From positions 1-63,569 of the forward strand of contig NZ_VORR01000022.1 in the NCBI RefSeq assembly GCF_007997085.1: 63,569 bases of DNA, read 5' to 3'. A program made the position numbers and the translations under genes. The notes under the pieces are model-generated. The model was not told the DNA's origin, searched no databases, and saw nothing but the letters and a program-made list of their open reading frames with translations. Positions 8,618 to 16,941 of the stretch are shown here, in pieces (positions within the stretch are counted from its first letter, which is position 1; each line of letters opens with the position of its first letter). The stretch is from Polaribacter sp. IC066 (GTDB lineage Bacteria > Bacteroidota > Bacteroidia > Flavobacteriales > Flavobacteriaceae).

Positions 8618-9103
8618 TTGAAAAATACTCAAACATATCAAATAATTAATGGCGTTTTAGAAATTAACAATTCTGAAATTAAAATTAAGTATAAAAAATT
8701 TAAATATGGTTTAGAGATCTTTAAATTTTTTGCAGGGGTTGCTTTTATTTCATCTTTTATAAAAAAAATAGAAAATTATAAAAATCTACATAAAACCTAC
8801 GAACTAGTACTCTTTTGGTTTTTTGGATTAGCTTCTTGTATTTTAATCTATTTCTTTATTCGCTCAATATTTAAAAAAGTTTGGACTAATACAATTGAGT
8901 TAAATGATTTAATAAAAATTGAAATTGGCTATGATCTTGAAAAAGAAATAGAAATAGATGAAGATAGTAAAATTGAAATAACACTCCTCAAGAACAACGG
9001 AAGAGAAAAAAAAATTGAATTAAAAAAAGAAAATGGCCAATTAGAAAATTTCTTGAGCGAAATTAAACAAAGAAATACGAGAATTAAAATTGAACATCCA
9101 TAA
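8618..9103 (+). CDS. Conserved-looking two-TM membrane protein
   Basis: A 161-residue protein of unknown function starting at a TTG (no ATG gives the same frame nearby). It has a hydrophobic segment at about residues 35-50 (FKFFAGVAFISSFI) and a strong one at about 67-87 (LVLFWFFGLASCILIYFFI). A charged C-terminal domain follows that is rich in Glu and Lys (EKEIEIDEDSKIEITLL). The arrangement of two membrane segments followed by a small soluble beta-rich domain resembles bacterial PH-like membrane proteins, but this is only an impression. It is the second gene of the SPFH operon, and its stop abuts the next ATG. Confidence 0.65.
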   Translation: MKNTQTYQIINGVLEINNSEIKIKYKKFKYGLEIFKFFAGVAFISSFIKKIENYKNLHKTYELVLFWFFGLASCILIYFFIRSIFKKVWTNTIELNDLIKIEIGYDLEKEIEIDEDSKIEITLLKNNGREKKIELKKENGQLENFLSEIKQRNTRIKIEHP

Positions 9104-9274
9104 ATGAAAAACAAACAAATTTATGCATTTGCTATTAGTGCCGGTTTAGGAACTTCTATAGGAACAACTATTGGCGCAATCGTTAATAATGTTGCCATGG
9201 GTTTAATTTATGGCTCTTTAATTGGAACTATAATTGGAGTTATTGTTGGTCTTGTTATTTTAAAGAAAGAATAA
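9104..9274 (+). CDS. Glycine-zipper membrane micropeptide
   Basis: A 56-residue reading frame starting directly after the previous stop (TAA then ATG). It is almost entirely a pair of Gly-rich membrane helices: ISAGLGTSIGTTIGAI and YGSLIGTIIGVIVGLVIL, ending KKE. The GxxxG spacing suggests helix packing or oligomerisation. It is too short for most gene finders, but its tight spacing to both neighbours and membrane-like composition argue that it is real. Function unknown; possibly an assembly partner of the SPFH protein. Confidence 0.65.
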   Translation: MKNKQIYAFAISAGLGTSIGTTIGAIVNNVAMGLIYGSLIGTIIGVIVGLVILKKE

Positions 9275-9277
9275 ATT

Positions 9278-9436
9278 ATGAAAGAATATAAAGTAGTAGA
9301 ACTAAAATTAGGTTTAAGAAATCGTGTTCAAAATTTTGAAGATTTGCTAAATCAATACGGAAGAGAAGGTTGGAAATATGTTGAAGTTCCTCCTGGTTGG
9401 AATTCTGTAGTTTTCGAAAGAGATAAAAACCGATAA
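9278..9436 (+). CDS. DUF4177-like small protein (copy 1)
   Basis: A 52-residue protein: MKEYKVVELKLG, then FEDLLNQYGREGWKYVEVPPG and a C-terminal VVFERDKNR. The pattern 'KEYKVV … LN..G.EGW..V' is that of DUF4177, small alpha/beta proteins of unknown function. It starts 3 nt after the previous gene and is followed 1 nt later by a second, divergent copy with the same MKEYK start and EKDKNR/ERDKNR end, so the pair looks like an old tandem duplication. Confidence 0.7.
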   Translation: MKEYKVVELKLGLRNRVQNFEDLLNQYGREGWKYVEVPPGWNSVVFERDKNR

Positions 9437-9437
9437 A

Positions 9438-9605
9438 ATGAAAGAATATAAATTTTTAAAACAGAAAATGACTTGGTCTAAAAGTCAAGATAATTTTGAA
9501 GACGAAATCAATTCGCATGCAAAACAGGGTTGGCGCGTAGTTAATGTCTACGCAAATACCAGCGGGGGCGTTTATGCGTTGTTAGAAAAAGATAAAAATA
9601 GGTAA
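9438..9605 (+). CDS. DUF4177-like small protein (copy 2)
   Basis: A 55-residue protein related to its upstream neighbour: MKEYKFLKQKM, FEDEINSHAKQGWRVVNVYA and ALLEKDKNR. The central 'G.EGW/QGW..V' element identifies the DUF4177 type. Function unknown. It is translated from the same operon, with 1 nt to each neighbour. Confidence 0.68.
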   Translation: MKEYKFLKQKMTWSKSQDNFEDEINSHAKQGWRVVNVYANTSGGVYALLEKDKNR

Positions 9606-9606
9606 C

Positions 9607-10131
9607 ATGAAAGTTTTTAAAGAGGAGCAACGTTTTACACAAACTTGGTTAATTCTCATTCTAATAATTGCACTTATCGTTCCACTAGGAATTGGTATTT
9701 ATGGGATTATTCAACAACTAATTTATAGCATACCATTTGGAGATAAACCAATGTCAGATTTAGGATTAATAAGCTTTACAATTGGTATGTTTTTGTTAAC
9801 ACTGCTTACTTTCTTTATAAAGTTGGTAACAAGAATTGACGAAAAAGGAATTCATTATCAATTTTTTCCTTTTCATTTTTCTATGAAAACAATTTCTTGG
9901 AATGAAATTTCTAAAATAGGTGTTAGAACCTATTTGCCAATAAGCGAATTTGGTGGTTGGGGATTAAGAGGCGGCTTTTTTTTCAATAAAGGAAAAGAAA
10001 AGGCAGTAAATATTTCTGGTAATATTGGTATTCAACTGATTTTTAAAAATAATAAAAAATTATTAATAGGAACGCAACAAAAAACAGCTGTAGAAAGCGT
10101 GCTTAAAACCTATCAACATAAAATACAATGA
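9607..10131 (+). CDS. Membrane protein of unknown function
   Basis: A 174-residue protein with two transmembrane segments (about 13-33, WLILILIIALIVPLGIGIYG, and 50-68, LISFTIGMFLLTLLTFF). A soluble C-terminal beta-rich part follows (RIDEKGIHYQFFPFHFSMKTISWNEISKIGVRTY…). The 'GIHYQFFPFHF…ISWNEI' layout resembles bacterial PH-like (bPH/YdbS-type) membrane proteins common in Bacteroidota. Its last four bases overlap the start of the following hydrolase gene (ATGA), which indicates translational coupling. Confidence 0.65.
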   Translation: MKVFKEEQRFTQTWLILILIIALIVPLGIGIYGIIQQLIYSIPFGDKPMSDLGLISFTIGMFLLTLLTFFIKLVTRIDEKGIHYQFFPFHFSMKTISWNEISKIGVRTYLPISEFGGWGLRGGFFFNKGKEKAVNISGNIGIQLIFKNNKKLLIGTQQKTAVESVLKTYQHKIQ

Positions 10132-11051
10132 TCAAATTTATTACATACCTTATCATTAGCATTTTCGGAATAACAATTTCTTTCGCGCAAGTAAAATCCG
10201 AAGAAATAATTATCAAAAACCAAGCAATTCAATTGGCTGGAACGCTCACTTATGTGGCACAGGAATCACCTTTAATTATTTGGGTACATGGTTCTGGCCC
10301 AGTTGATAGAAACGGAAACCAACCTGCACAAAATATAAAAGCGAATTACATTAAACAATTTAGGGAGGCAGTAAATGCAGAAGATATTGCTTTTTTTAGT
10401 TATGATAAACGCACCGCAAATTCTAAAAACATTGCTTTATTAAAAGATGTTCTAATAACTGATTTTATCACAGACCTTGAACAAGTTATACATCATTTTA
10501 AAAACGACACAGGCTTTTCAGAAATTATTTTAGCCGGCCATAGTCAAGGTTCATTAATTGCCATGATGGCCTTAGAAAATGTTGATAAATACATTTCTAT
10601 TGCAGGTGCAGGAGAAACGATCGATCAAACATTAATCAGACAAATAACAGCACAAAATCCACCATTTGGAAAATTGACAGAAGGTTATTTAAAAGAACTG
10701 AAAGAAACAGGAGAAATTAAGCAAGTAGATCCTAATTTAGCATCACTTTTTGCAAAACAAAATCAAGCTTTTTTAGCTTCTTGGATCGCAATAGATCCGT
10801 TAAAAGAAATTAAAAAAATTACAATCCCTGCGCTACTTTTAAATGGTGACAAAGATGTACAAGTTGAAGTTTCTAATGCACAAAATTTAAAAAAAGCAAA
10901 ACCCGATGCAAAATTAGTAATCATTAAAAACATGAACCATGTTTTAAAAGATATTCAGAAAGATGAAGACAACATGAAATCTTATTATTCATCTGAATAC
11001 CCAATATCAAAACAACTAATCCAAACAATCCTCGAATTTGTAAAACAATAA
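10128..11051 (+). CDS. Secreted alpha/beta-hydrolase (S33/Dienelactone-hydrolase type)
   Basis: A 307-residue protein with a signal peptide (MIKFITYLIISIFGITISFA). The oxyanion region is VHGSGPVDRNGN and the nucleophile elbow GHSQGS is at about residues 137-142. The catalytic Asp is likely in LLNGDKDVQVEV and the His in IIKNMNHVLKD. The fold matches serine hydrolases annotated as S33-type aminopeptidase or esterase; the substrate is unknown. It would act in the periplasm or on the surface. It overlaps the preceding gene by 4 bp and lies 1 nt before a ribbon-helix-helix gene. Confidence 0.85.
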   Translation: MIKFITYLIISIFGITISFAQVKSEEIIIKNQAIQLAGTLTYVAQESPLIIWVHGSGPVDRNGNQPAQNIKANYIKQFREAVNAEDIAFFSYDKRTANSKNIALLKDVLITDFITDLEQVIHHFKNDTGFSEIILAGHSQGSLIAMMALENVDKYISIAGAGETIDQTLIRQITAQNPPFGKLTEGYLKELKETGEIKQVDPNLASLFAKQNQAFLASWIAIDPLKEIKKITIPALLLNGDKDVQVEVSNAQNLKKAKPDAKLVIIKNMNHVLKDIQKDEDNMKSYYSSEYPISKQLIQTILEFVKQ

Positions 11052-11052
11052 A

Positions 11053-11217
11053 ATGGCGAAGAAAAAAGCTTTCGCGTTGCGAGTTAATGAAGAGATGATC
11101 AAAGCTATTGAAAAATGGGCTGCTGATGAGTTTCGTTCTACAAACGGGCAAATAGAATGGATGTTGATGCAGGCTTTAAAAGATGCCAAACGCGAGCCTA
11201 AAAAGAAAGAAGAGTAA
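11053..11217 (+). CDS. Arc-type ribbon-helix-helix protein
   Basis: A 54-residue basic protein: MAKKKAFALRVNEEMIKAIEKWAADEFR, then STNGQIEWMLMQALKDAKR. The 'F.LRV…IE.WA…FRS.N.QIE..L..AL' pattern is an Arc/MetJ-fold (ribbon-helix-helix) DNA-binding domain in which the FALRV strand would contact DNA. It is the last gene of the SPFH operon, starting 1 nt after the hydrolase stop. A regulatory role for its own operon is a reasonable guess only. Confidence 0.75.
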   Translation: MAKKKAFALRVNEEMIKAIEKWAADEFRSTNGQIEWMLMQALKDAKREPKKKEE

Positions 11218-11225
11218 GTTTATCT

Positions 11226-11252
11226 CCTGCAAGGTTTTCGAAACCTTGTAGG
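11226..11252. repeat. Palindromic dispersed repeat
   Basis: CCTGCAAGGTTT (11226-11237) and AAACCTTGTAGG (11241-11252) form a long hairpin centred on TTCGAA with one G:T pair. It could terminate the SPFH operon on the + strand (T-rich tail GTTTATTTTTAG). A partial second copy, AAACCTTGCAGG, is at 11532-11543. The two together show that this is a repeat family rather than a simple terminator. Confidence 0.65.
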
Positions 11253-11280
11253 TTTATTTTTAGTATAATATTTTTCTATC

Positions 11281-11513
11281 ATTCAAAATCATTCTTGTCC
11301 GATAAAAGACTCAAGATTGCTACGCTTTTAGAACCAAGACTTAATCCTAACTACCTGACAAACAAGCATAAATTGAAATAAAATTGTTTACTTTACTTTT
11401 ATAAAATTATTTTTAAAAAAGTAAGGTGTCATTTAAAAAATTCGCTATATCCATTATTTAAGAAGGTTTATCAAACTAAAGCTAATTTTAATCGGACACC
11501 AATGATTCAAAAT
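11281..11513. mobile_element. MITE-like remnant in the 11218-11649 gap
   Basis: Imperfect terminal inverted repeats, TTGTCCGATAAAA (11295-11307) and TTTTAATCGGACACCAA (11486-11502), enclose ~190 bp of non-coding DNA. They are flanked by a 9-bp direct repeat, ATTCAAAAT (11281-11289 and 11505-11513). A further GGTGTC at 11425-11430 also pairs with the right end. This is the expected form of a short non-autonomous transposable element or the scar of an insertion sequence. No transposase frame remains. Confidence 0.4.
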
Positions 11514-11575
11514 ACCGACAAGGTTAAAAAGAAACCTTGCAGGATTAGGATTTTAAAAAACAAAACTGTTAAATT

Positions 11576-11602
11576 AAACACTCAATTTTTATTGAGTGTT
11601 TT
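11576..11602 (+). terminator. Rho-independent terminator
   Basis: AAACACTCAAT (11576-11586) pairs perfectly with ATTGAGTGTTT (11591-11601) around a T4 loop, with T's after it. It separates the SPFH operon and repeat region from the propeller gene that starts at 11650. Confidence 0.7.
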
Positions 11603-11649
11603 CTATTTTGTATATTGTTCGCGTTTAATAAACCCAACAAATTTTTATC

Positions 11650-14600
11650 ATGAGAAAACTACTAAGCATTTTATTTTTATGCGCTGCTACCCTATCCTTT
11701 TCACAAGAGTTTTCAATGGATTTAGTCAAAAACATGAAACCAAGAAACATTGGACCTGGCGGAATGTCTGGACGTGTAACGGCTATTGATGTTGTAGAAA
11801 ACAATCCAGAAATTATGTACGTCGGTACTGCCTCTGGTGGTATTTGGAAATCGACTTCTGGCGGTATCAAATGGGAACCTATTTTCGAGAAAGAATTAAC
11901 AGCTTCTATCGGTGCTGTTGCCATTCAGCAATCGAATCCAAGTGTAATTTGGGCAGGAACTGGTGAAGGGAATCCAAGAAATAGTTTAAACGGTGGTTTC
12001 GGAATTTACAAATCTTTAGATGCAGGTAAAACTTGGAAGTCTATGGGTTTAGAAAAAACACGACATATTCATAGAGTCGTTATCGACCCAACAAATCCTG
12101 ATGTGGTGTATGTTGGCGCGATTGGTTCTCCTTGGGGAGAACATAAAGAACGTGGTGTTTATAAAACGACAGATGGTGGAAAAACTTGGAAACAAATTTT
12201 ATTTACGAACATAAGATCTGGAGCTGCAGATTTAATTATGGATCCATCAAATCCGAATAAATTAATCGCTTCTATGTGGGAGCACAAGCGCGATCCTTGG
12301 TTTTTTAAATCTGGAGGAACAGGCAGCGGTGTTTATATTACGCATGATGGTGGTGAAAATTGGAAACAAATTACAGAGAAAGAAGGTTTCCCAGCGGGTG
12401 AATTAGGTAGAATTGGCGTTGCAATTGCACCTAGCAACCCAGATATTATTTATGCATTGGTAGAAGCAAAAAAGAACGCATTGTATAAAAGTGAAGACGG
12501 TGGCTTTGCATGGAAAAAAATAAATGATAAACCAGGTATTGGCAATCGTCCTTTTTATTATTCAGAAATATATGTAGATCCGCAGAATGAAAATAGGTTA
12601 TATACTGTTTTTACATACATCAATGTTTCACAAGATGGAGGAAAATCGTTCAAAGAATTAATGCCTGCGTATGGTGTTGATAATGGTGTGCATCCAGATC
12701 ATCATGCTTGGTGGATTCACCCGAAGAATGGTAAATTTATGATTGATGGCAATGATGGCGGCTTAAATATTACTCGAGACGGAGGTAAATCTTGGCGCTT
12801 TATTGGCAATATACCTGTTGCTCAATTTTATCATATTAATGTAGATAATGAATTTCCTTACAATGTTTATGGCGGCATGCAAGACAATGGTTCTTGGAGA
12901 GGCCCTGCCTATGTTTGGAAAGCGCAAGGAATTAGAAACTCTTATTGGCAAGAAATTAGCTTTGGTGATGGTTTCGATGTAATACCCGATAAAGATGATT
13001 CTCGCTTCGGTTGGTCTATGAGTCAGCAAGGTTCTGTTTTAAGATATGATCATATTACAGGAAATAATTATTCTGTAAAACCAACCCATAAAGATGCCAA
13101 TGTACAGTTGCGTTTCAATTGGAATGCAGCCATTAATATGGACCCTTTTGATAATAATACCTTGTATTTCGGAAGTCAGTTTGTGCATAAATCAACAGAT
13201 AAAGGACTGACTTGGTCTGTGATTTCGCCAGATTTATCAACCAATAATCCAGAAAAATTAAAGCAATCAGAAAGTGGTGGTCTCACGATGGATGCAACCG
13301 GTGCAGAAAATCATTGTACCGTTTTAGTGGTAGAACCCTCTTCTTTAGAAAAAGATGTTTTATGGGCTGCGACAGATGATGGACAAGTTCACCTTACAAA
13401 AAACGGTGGCGAAAGCTGGACAAATGTTGCAAAAAACATCAAAGGATTGCCCGAGTTTAGTTGGATTACACAAATAAAAGCGTCCAACAAAAATAAAGGA
13501 GAAGCACTTTTAATTGCTAACGATTACAGACGTTTTAACTATACACCTTATGCCTACAGAACAAAAAACTACGGTAAATCTTGGGAACGGATTGTTGATG
13601 AAAATGACGTAGAAAGCTATACACTGTGTATTGTAGAAGACCCAGAAAATGCAAATTTATTATTTTTAGGGACTGATGATGGTTTGTATATTTCTATAAA
13701 TGCAGGCGAGAAATGGACAAAATGGACGGAAGGTTTTCCTACAGTTCCCGTAAAAGATTTGGTAATTCACCCAAGAGAGCATGATTTAGTAATTGGTACT
13801 TTTGGTCGTGCCGCTTGGATTTTAGATGATATTCGTCCGTTAAGAGCCATGGCAAAACAAAACATCATTAAAGAAAAACTTGTTTTATTTGCACCGCCAA
13901 CAGCCTATCAAGCAGCAACGCAGCAACCAACAGGAAGCAGGTTTGGCGGAGATGCCTTATATCAAGGAGAAAACAGAAAAGGGGGTGCTCTTATTTCTTA
14001 TTATATTGATAAACCAGAAGTTGATGAAAAAGATGTAAAGGGAGACACGAAACAGGAAGATAATGAGGATAAGGATGATATCGATGAAGAGGATGGTATA
14101 AATGAGACCCTGAAACAAGTTCAGGGTGAGAGCAAAAATGTTGTTAAATATGATTCTATTCAACTAGAAATTTTTGATGGGGAAAGACAAATAAGAACTT
14201 TAAAGTTTAAAACTCCGAAAGAAAGCGGAATTCATAAAACAACTTGGTATTTAAGAGAAAAAGGAGTTGCAAGAGCTTCTAGAAGCATCAGCAAATCTAA
14301 AAGAGAGCCAAGTGGTACAGAAGTAAAACCGGGTGTTTATAAATTAAAAATGACCTTTGGTAATGCAGTGTCTGAACAAACTATAAAAGTTGAATTTGAC
14401 CCAAGATTACAGATTTCTGATGAAGCCATCAATCAAAAATACAAGGCGAGCAAAGAGCTTGAATCCTATCAAGAAAAAATTGCAGGCATTGTAGAACAAT
14501 TGGTTGAAAGTAAAAATGCAGTAACTTCAATTAAAGCAGATTTGTCAAAAGAAGATAAAGTAAAGTATAAAGCTGAAATAAAATCATCTACGGTTATTCA

Positions 14601-14904
14601 TAAAAAAATTGATACATTAATAGCTTCCTATTTGGGTTCTATAGATAAAAGACAAGGAATTACTAGAAATAAAGAAATTACCGTAAACCAACGTTTTGGA
14701 CAAGCAAGTTCCTATATTCGTTCTCGTTTTGGAACGCAAACTGAAACCGAAAAAATATTAATGAGTCAATTTGTTGAAGAGTTTAAAAAAGCAGTTTCAA
14801 AAACAAATACGTTCTTTAATACGGATTGGATTGCCTATAAAAAAGCTATAGAAAGCATTAAAATTCCTCCTTTTAAAGAAACTAAAATTTATTCTATTGA
14901 CTAA
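11650..14904 (+). CDS. Secreted BNR/VPS10-like beta-propeller protein
   Basis: A 1084-residue protein with a signal peptide (MRKLLSILFLCAATLSFSQ). Residues ~25-750 contain many Asp-box/BNR-type units (for example GVYKTTDGGKTWKQI, GVYITHDGGENWKQI, GLYISINAGEKWTKW) typical of sortilin/VPS10-like and 'glycosyl hydrolase BNR' propellers. The hydrolase annotation often given to this family is not supported by catalytic motifs here; binding or a protease-associated role is equally likely. The C-terminal ~250 residues are a separate domain with a helical tail. Between them lies a very acidic low-complexity linker (residues ~796-831) that includes the in-frame palindrome described separately. The upstream in-frame GTG/ATG options are not needed; the ATG at 11650 gives a clean signal peptide. 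Confidence 0.85.
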   Translation: MRKLLSILFLCAATLSFSQEFSMDLVKNMKPRNIGPGGMSGRVTAIDVVENNPEIMYVGTASGGIWKSTSGGIKWEPIFEKELTASIGAVAIQQSNPSVIWAGTGEGNPRNSLNGGFGIYKSLDAGKTWKSMGLEKTRHIHRVVIDPTNPDVVYVGAIGSPWGEHKERGVYKTTDGGKTWKQILFTNIRSGAADLIMDPSNPNKLIASMWEHKRDPWFFKSGGTGSGVYITHDGGENWKQITEKEGFPAGELGRIGVAIAPSNPDIIYALVEAKKNALYKSEDGGFAWKKINDKPGIGNRPFYYSEIYVDPQNENRLYTVFTYINVSQDGGKSFKELMPAYGVDNGVHPDHHAWWIHPKNGKFMIDGNDGGLNITRDGGKSWRFIGNIPVAQFYHINVDNEFPYNVYGGMQDNGSWRGPAYVWKAQGIRNSYWQEISFGDGFDVIPDKDDSRFGWSMSQQGSVLRYDHITGNNYSVKPTHKDANVQLRFNWNAAINMDPFDNNTLYFGSQFVHKSTDKGLTWSVISPDLSTNNPEKLKQSESGGLTMDATGAENHCTVLVVEPSSLEKDVLWAATDDGQVHLTKNGGESWTNVAKNIKGLPEFSWITQIKASNKNKGEALLIANDYRRFNYTPYAYRTKNYGKSWERIVDENDVESYTLCIVEDPENANLLFLGTDDGLYISINAGEKWTKWTEGFPTVPVKDLVIHPREHDLVIGTFGRAAWILDDIRPLRAMAKQNIIKEKLVLFAPPTAYQAATQQPTGSRFGGDALYQGENRKGGALISYYIDKPEVDEKDVKGDTKQEDNEDKDDIDEEDGINETLKQVQGESKNVVKYDSIQLEIFDGERQIRTLKFKTPKESGIHKTTWYLREKGVARASRSISKSKREPSGTEVKPGVYKLKMTFGNAVSEQTIKVEFDPRLQISDEAINQKYKASKELESYQEKIAGIVEQLVESKNAVTSIKADLSKEDKVKYKAEIKSSTVIHKKIDTLIASYLGSIDKRQGITRNKEITVNQRFGQASSYIRSRFGTQTETEKILMSQFVEEFKKAVSKTNTFFNTDWIAYKKAIESIKIPPFKETKIYSID
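14107..14127. repeat. Dispersed palindrome inside a coding region
   Basis: ACCCTGAA (14107-14114) and TTCAGGGT (14120-14127) form an 8-bp hairpin. The element is translated in frame as ETLKQVQGES within the acidic linker of the propeller protein. I recognise the same palindrome as a recurrent intergenic repeat of flavobacteria; here it has entered a gene without breaking it. Confidence 0.6.
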
Positions 14905-15595
14905 AAAAAAATGGATTAATAAAAGAATACTTTTTTTGTGCTTGAGTTTTATGATCTATCAAACTCAAGCACAAAAATCTGCAGAAAACCAACTAGGAAC
15001 CTGGTATATGTATAATGGTTCTCATAAATTATCAGAAAAATATGCCTTAAAAACAATGGCACATTTTAGATATTTTGAGTTGGTGTCAGAGTTTCAGCAA
15101 GAGATTTATAGACTAGGCATCAATTATAGGTTCACAAAAAAAATAGATTTAACTTTAGGAGCTAGTTACTCTACAGGAGATTTAGCTTATGATATGCCTT
15201 CGCCTCACCTCTACGAATGGCGATTGTACGAAGATTTAAATATAAAATCTAATTGGGGAAAATTTAATGCGCGTCATCGTTTTCGATTAGAACACCGATT
15301 TATCCATAAAAATATTGTGACAGACGAAACTAGAAACTGGTTTCGATATGATTTAACCGTAAACTATCCGCTTTCAAAAAAATGGAGCGTTTATGCCTTT
15401 AACGAACTATTTTTAAATATTGATACATCAAAAAGATTTGCTCAAAACTGGTCAGGTGCCGGGCTCTTGCATCAATTAAACGAGCAAGTAAAATTAAAAA
15501 TGGGTTATTTTCAGATAAAATTACCCAATAGAGTTTTAAAAAGAATACAATTAGGGATTATTTTAAATACAGACTTTTCACAGAAAACAATATAA
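14897..15595 (+). CDS. DUF2490-type outer-membrane protein
   Basis: A 232-residue protein starting at a TTG that overlaps the previous gene by 8 bp. It has a signal peptide (…RILFLCLSFMIYQTQAQ). The rest consists of alternating amphipathic strands: WYMYNGSHKLSEKYALKTMA, then RLGINYRFTKKIDLTLGASY, and FNARHRFRLEHRF. This matches DUF2490, predicted small outer-membrane beta-barrels of unknown function. The overlap with the propeller gene and the 2-nt gap to the permease gene suggest a three-gene unit. A true start a few codons later cannot be excluded, but no ATG precedes the hydrophobic segment. Confidence 0.75.
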   Translation: MTKKKWINKRILFLCLSFMIYQTQAQKSAENQLGTWYMYNGSHKLSEKYALKTMAHFRYFELVSEFQQEIYRLGINYRFTKKIDLTLGASYSTGDLAYDMPSPHLYEWRLYEDLNIKSNWGKFNARHRFRLEHRFIHKNIVTDETRNWFRYDLTVNYPLSKKWSVYAFNELFLNIDTSKRFAQNWSGAGLLHQLNEQVKLKMGYFQIKLPNRVLKRIQLGIILNTDFSQKTI

Positions 15596-15597
15596 GT

Positions 15598-16902
15598 ATG
15601 CAACCAATATTTACAAATGATGCAATCGTTTTTGGTATCTTAATGACCTCATTAGGATTCGTTTTTTATACAGAAAGCATTAAAACTGGCTTTTGGGCTA
15701 AATTTTATAAATATGTTCCGGGTCTTTTTATGGCCTATTTTATTCCTGCGCTTTTTACAACTTTCAGAATAATAGCCCCAGAATGGGAAACTGAAAATAC
15801 TTTAGGTGAAGTTGTTAAAAATAAATCGCAATTGTATTTTGTAGCAAGTCGATTTTTATTGCCCGCTGCGCTCGTTTTAATGACTTTAAGCATCGATTTA
15901 AAAGCAATTTTTAATCTAGGCTCTAAAGCCCTAATTATGTTTTTTACAGGAACTATTGGTATTGTGATCGGTGGACCGATTGCTATTTTATTAATCTCAA
16001 TTTTTTCTCCAGAAACTGTTGGCGGTTCAGATTTTGATGCGGTTTGGCGTGGACTTTCTACATTAGCTGGAAGTTGGATTGGTGGTGGTGCCAACCAAAC
16101 TGCGATGCTTGAAATTTACAAATACAACCCTTCAAAATATGGAGGCATGGTTATCGTAGATATTGTGGTCGCCAATATTTGGATGGCTATTTTATTAATC
16201 GGAATTGGTAAAAAAGATAAAATAAATAAGTGGCTGAAAGCAGATACTTCTGCCATTGAAAAGTTAAAAGAAAAAGTGATTCATTTTTCTAAAAAGGTAA
16301 AGAAAAATCCGACATTAACAGATTATATGATTATGCTTGCTATCGCATTTGGAACGGTTGGTTTTGGTCATTTTGCCTCAAAATATTTAAGTGCTTTTTC
16401 GGCAAGTTTTATTGCGTCTATGGAGTCGCAAAGTTGGCGAAATATATTTTCTTTTTTAGGCTCTAGCTTTTTCTGGTTGATTAGTGTTTCTACTATAATT
16501 GCCATCATTTTATCGTACACAAAAGCAAAAAATTACGAAGGTGCAGGTGCTAGTAAATTAGGAAGTATTTTTATTTATATTTTAGTTGCTACTATTGGTA
16601 TGAAAATGGATTTAAATCAGGCTCTTGAAAATCCTGGTTTAATGATTATTGGTTTAGTTTGGATGACCATTCATGCAGTATTATTAATTATAGTTGCTAA
16701 AATTATTAGAGCTCCGTATTTCTTTTTAGCAGTCGGTAGCCAAGCAAATGTTGGTGGCGCAGCTTCTGCCCCGATTGTTGCGCAAGCATTTCATCCTTCA
16801 TTGGCCAGTGTAGGGGTTTTACTTGCTGTTTTTGGGTATGCCATTGGTACCGTAGCGGCTATTGCTTGTACAATTTTAATGGAATTATCAGCTACCTTTT
16901 AA
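15598..16902 (+). CDS. DUF819-family integral membrane protein (YjcL-like)
   Basis: A 434-residue protein with about ten to eleven predicted transmembrane helices and the family's glycine-rich segments. These are WRGLSTLAGSWIGGGANQTAM near residue 150 and GSQANVGGAASAPIVAQAF near 380, which repeat the same motif in each half. This internal symmetry is typical of DUF819 permeases; the transported substrate is unknown. It starts 2 nt after the DUF2490 gene. Confidence 0.85.
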   Translation: MQPIFTNDAIVFGILMTSLGFVFYTESIKTGFWAKFYKYVPGLFMAYFIPALFTTFRIIAPEWETENTLGEVVKNKSQLYFVASRFLLPAALVLMTLSIDLKAIFNLGSKALIMFFTGTIGIVIGGPIAILLISIFSPETVGGSDFDAVWRGLSTLAGSWIGGGANQTAMLEIYKYNPSKYGGMVIVDIVVANIWMAILLIGIGKKDKINKWLKADTSAIEKLKEKVIHFSKKVKKNPTLTDYMIMLAIAFGTVGFGHFASKYLSAFSASFIASMESQSWRNIFSFLGSSFFWLISVSTIIAIILSYTKAKNYEGAGASKLGSIFIYILVATIGMKMDLNQALENPGLMIIGLVWMTIHAVLLIIVAKIIRAPYFFLAVGSQANVGGAASAPIVAQAFHPSLASVGVLLAVFGYAIGTVAAIACTILMELSATF

Positions 16903-16941
16903 AAAAAATCAGCATATTTGCAAACCTAAATTTTAATCAAA

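Noticed and set aside
11502..11789. A 95-residue ORF overlapping the start of the propeller gene.
   Set aside because: It is in another frame, has no recognisable features, and the ATG at 11650 in the main frame gives a perfect signal peptide.
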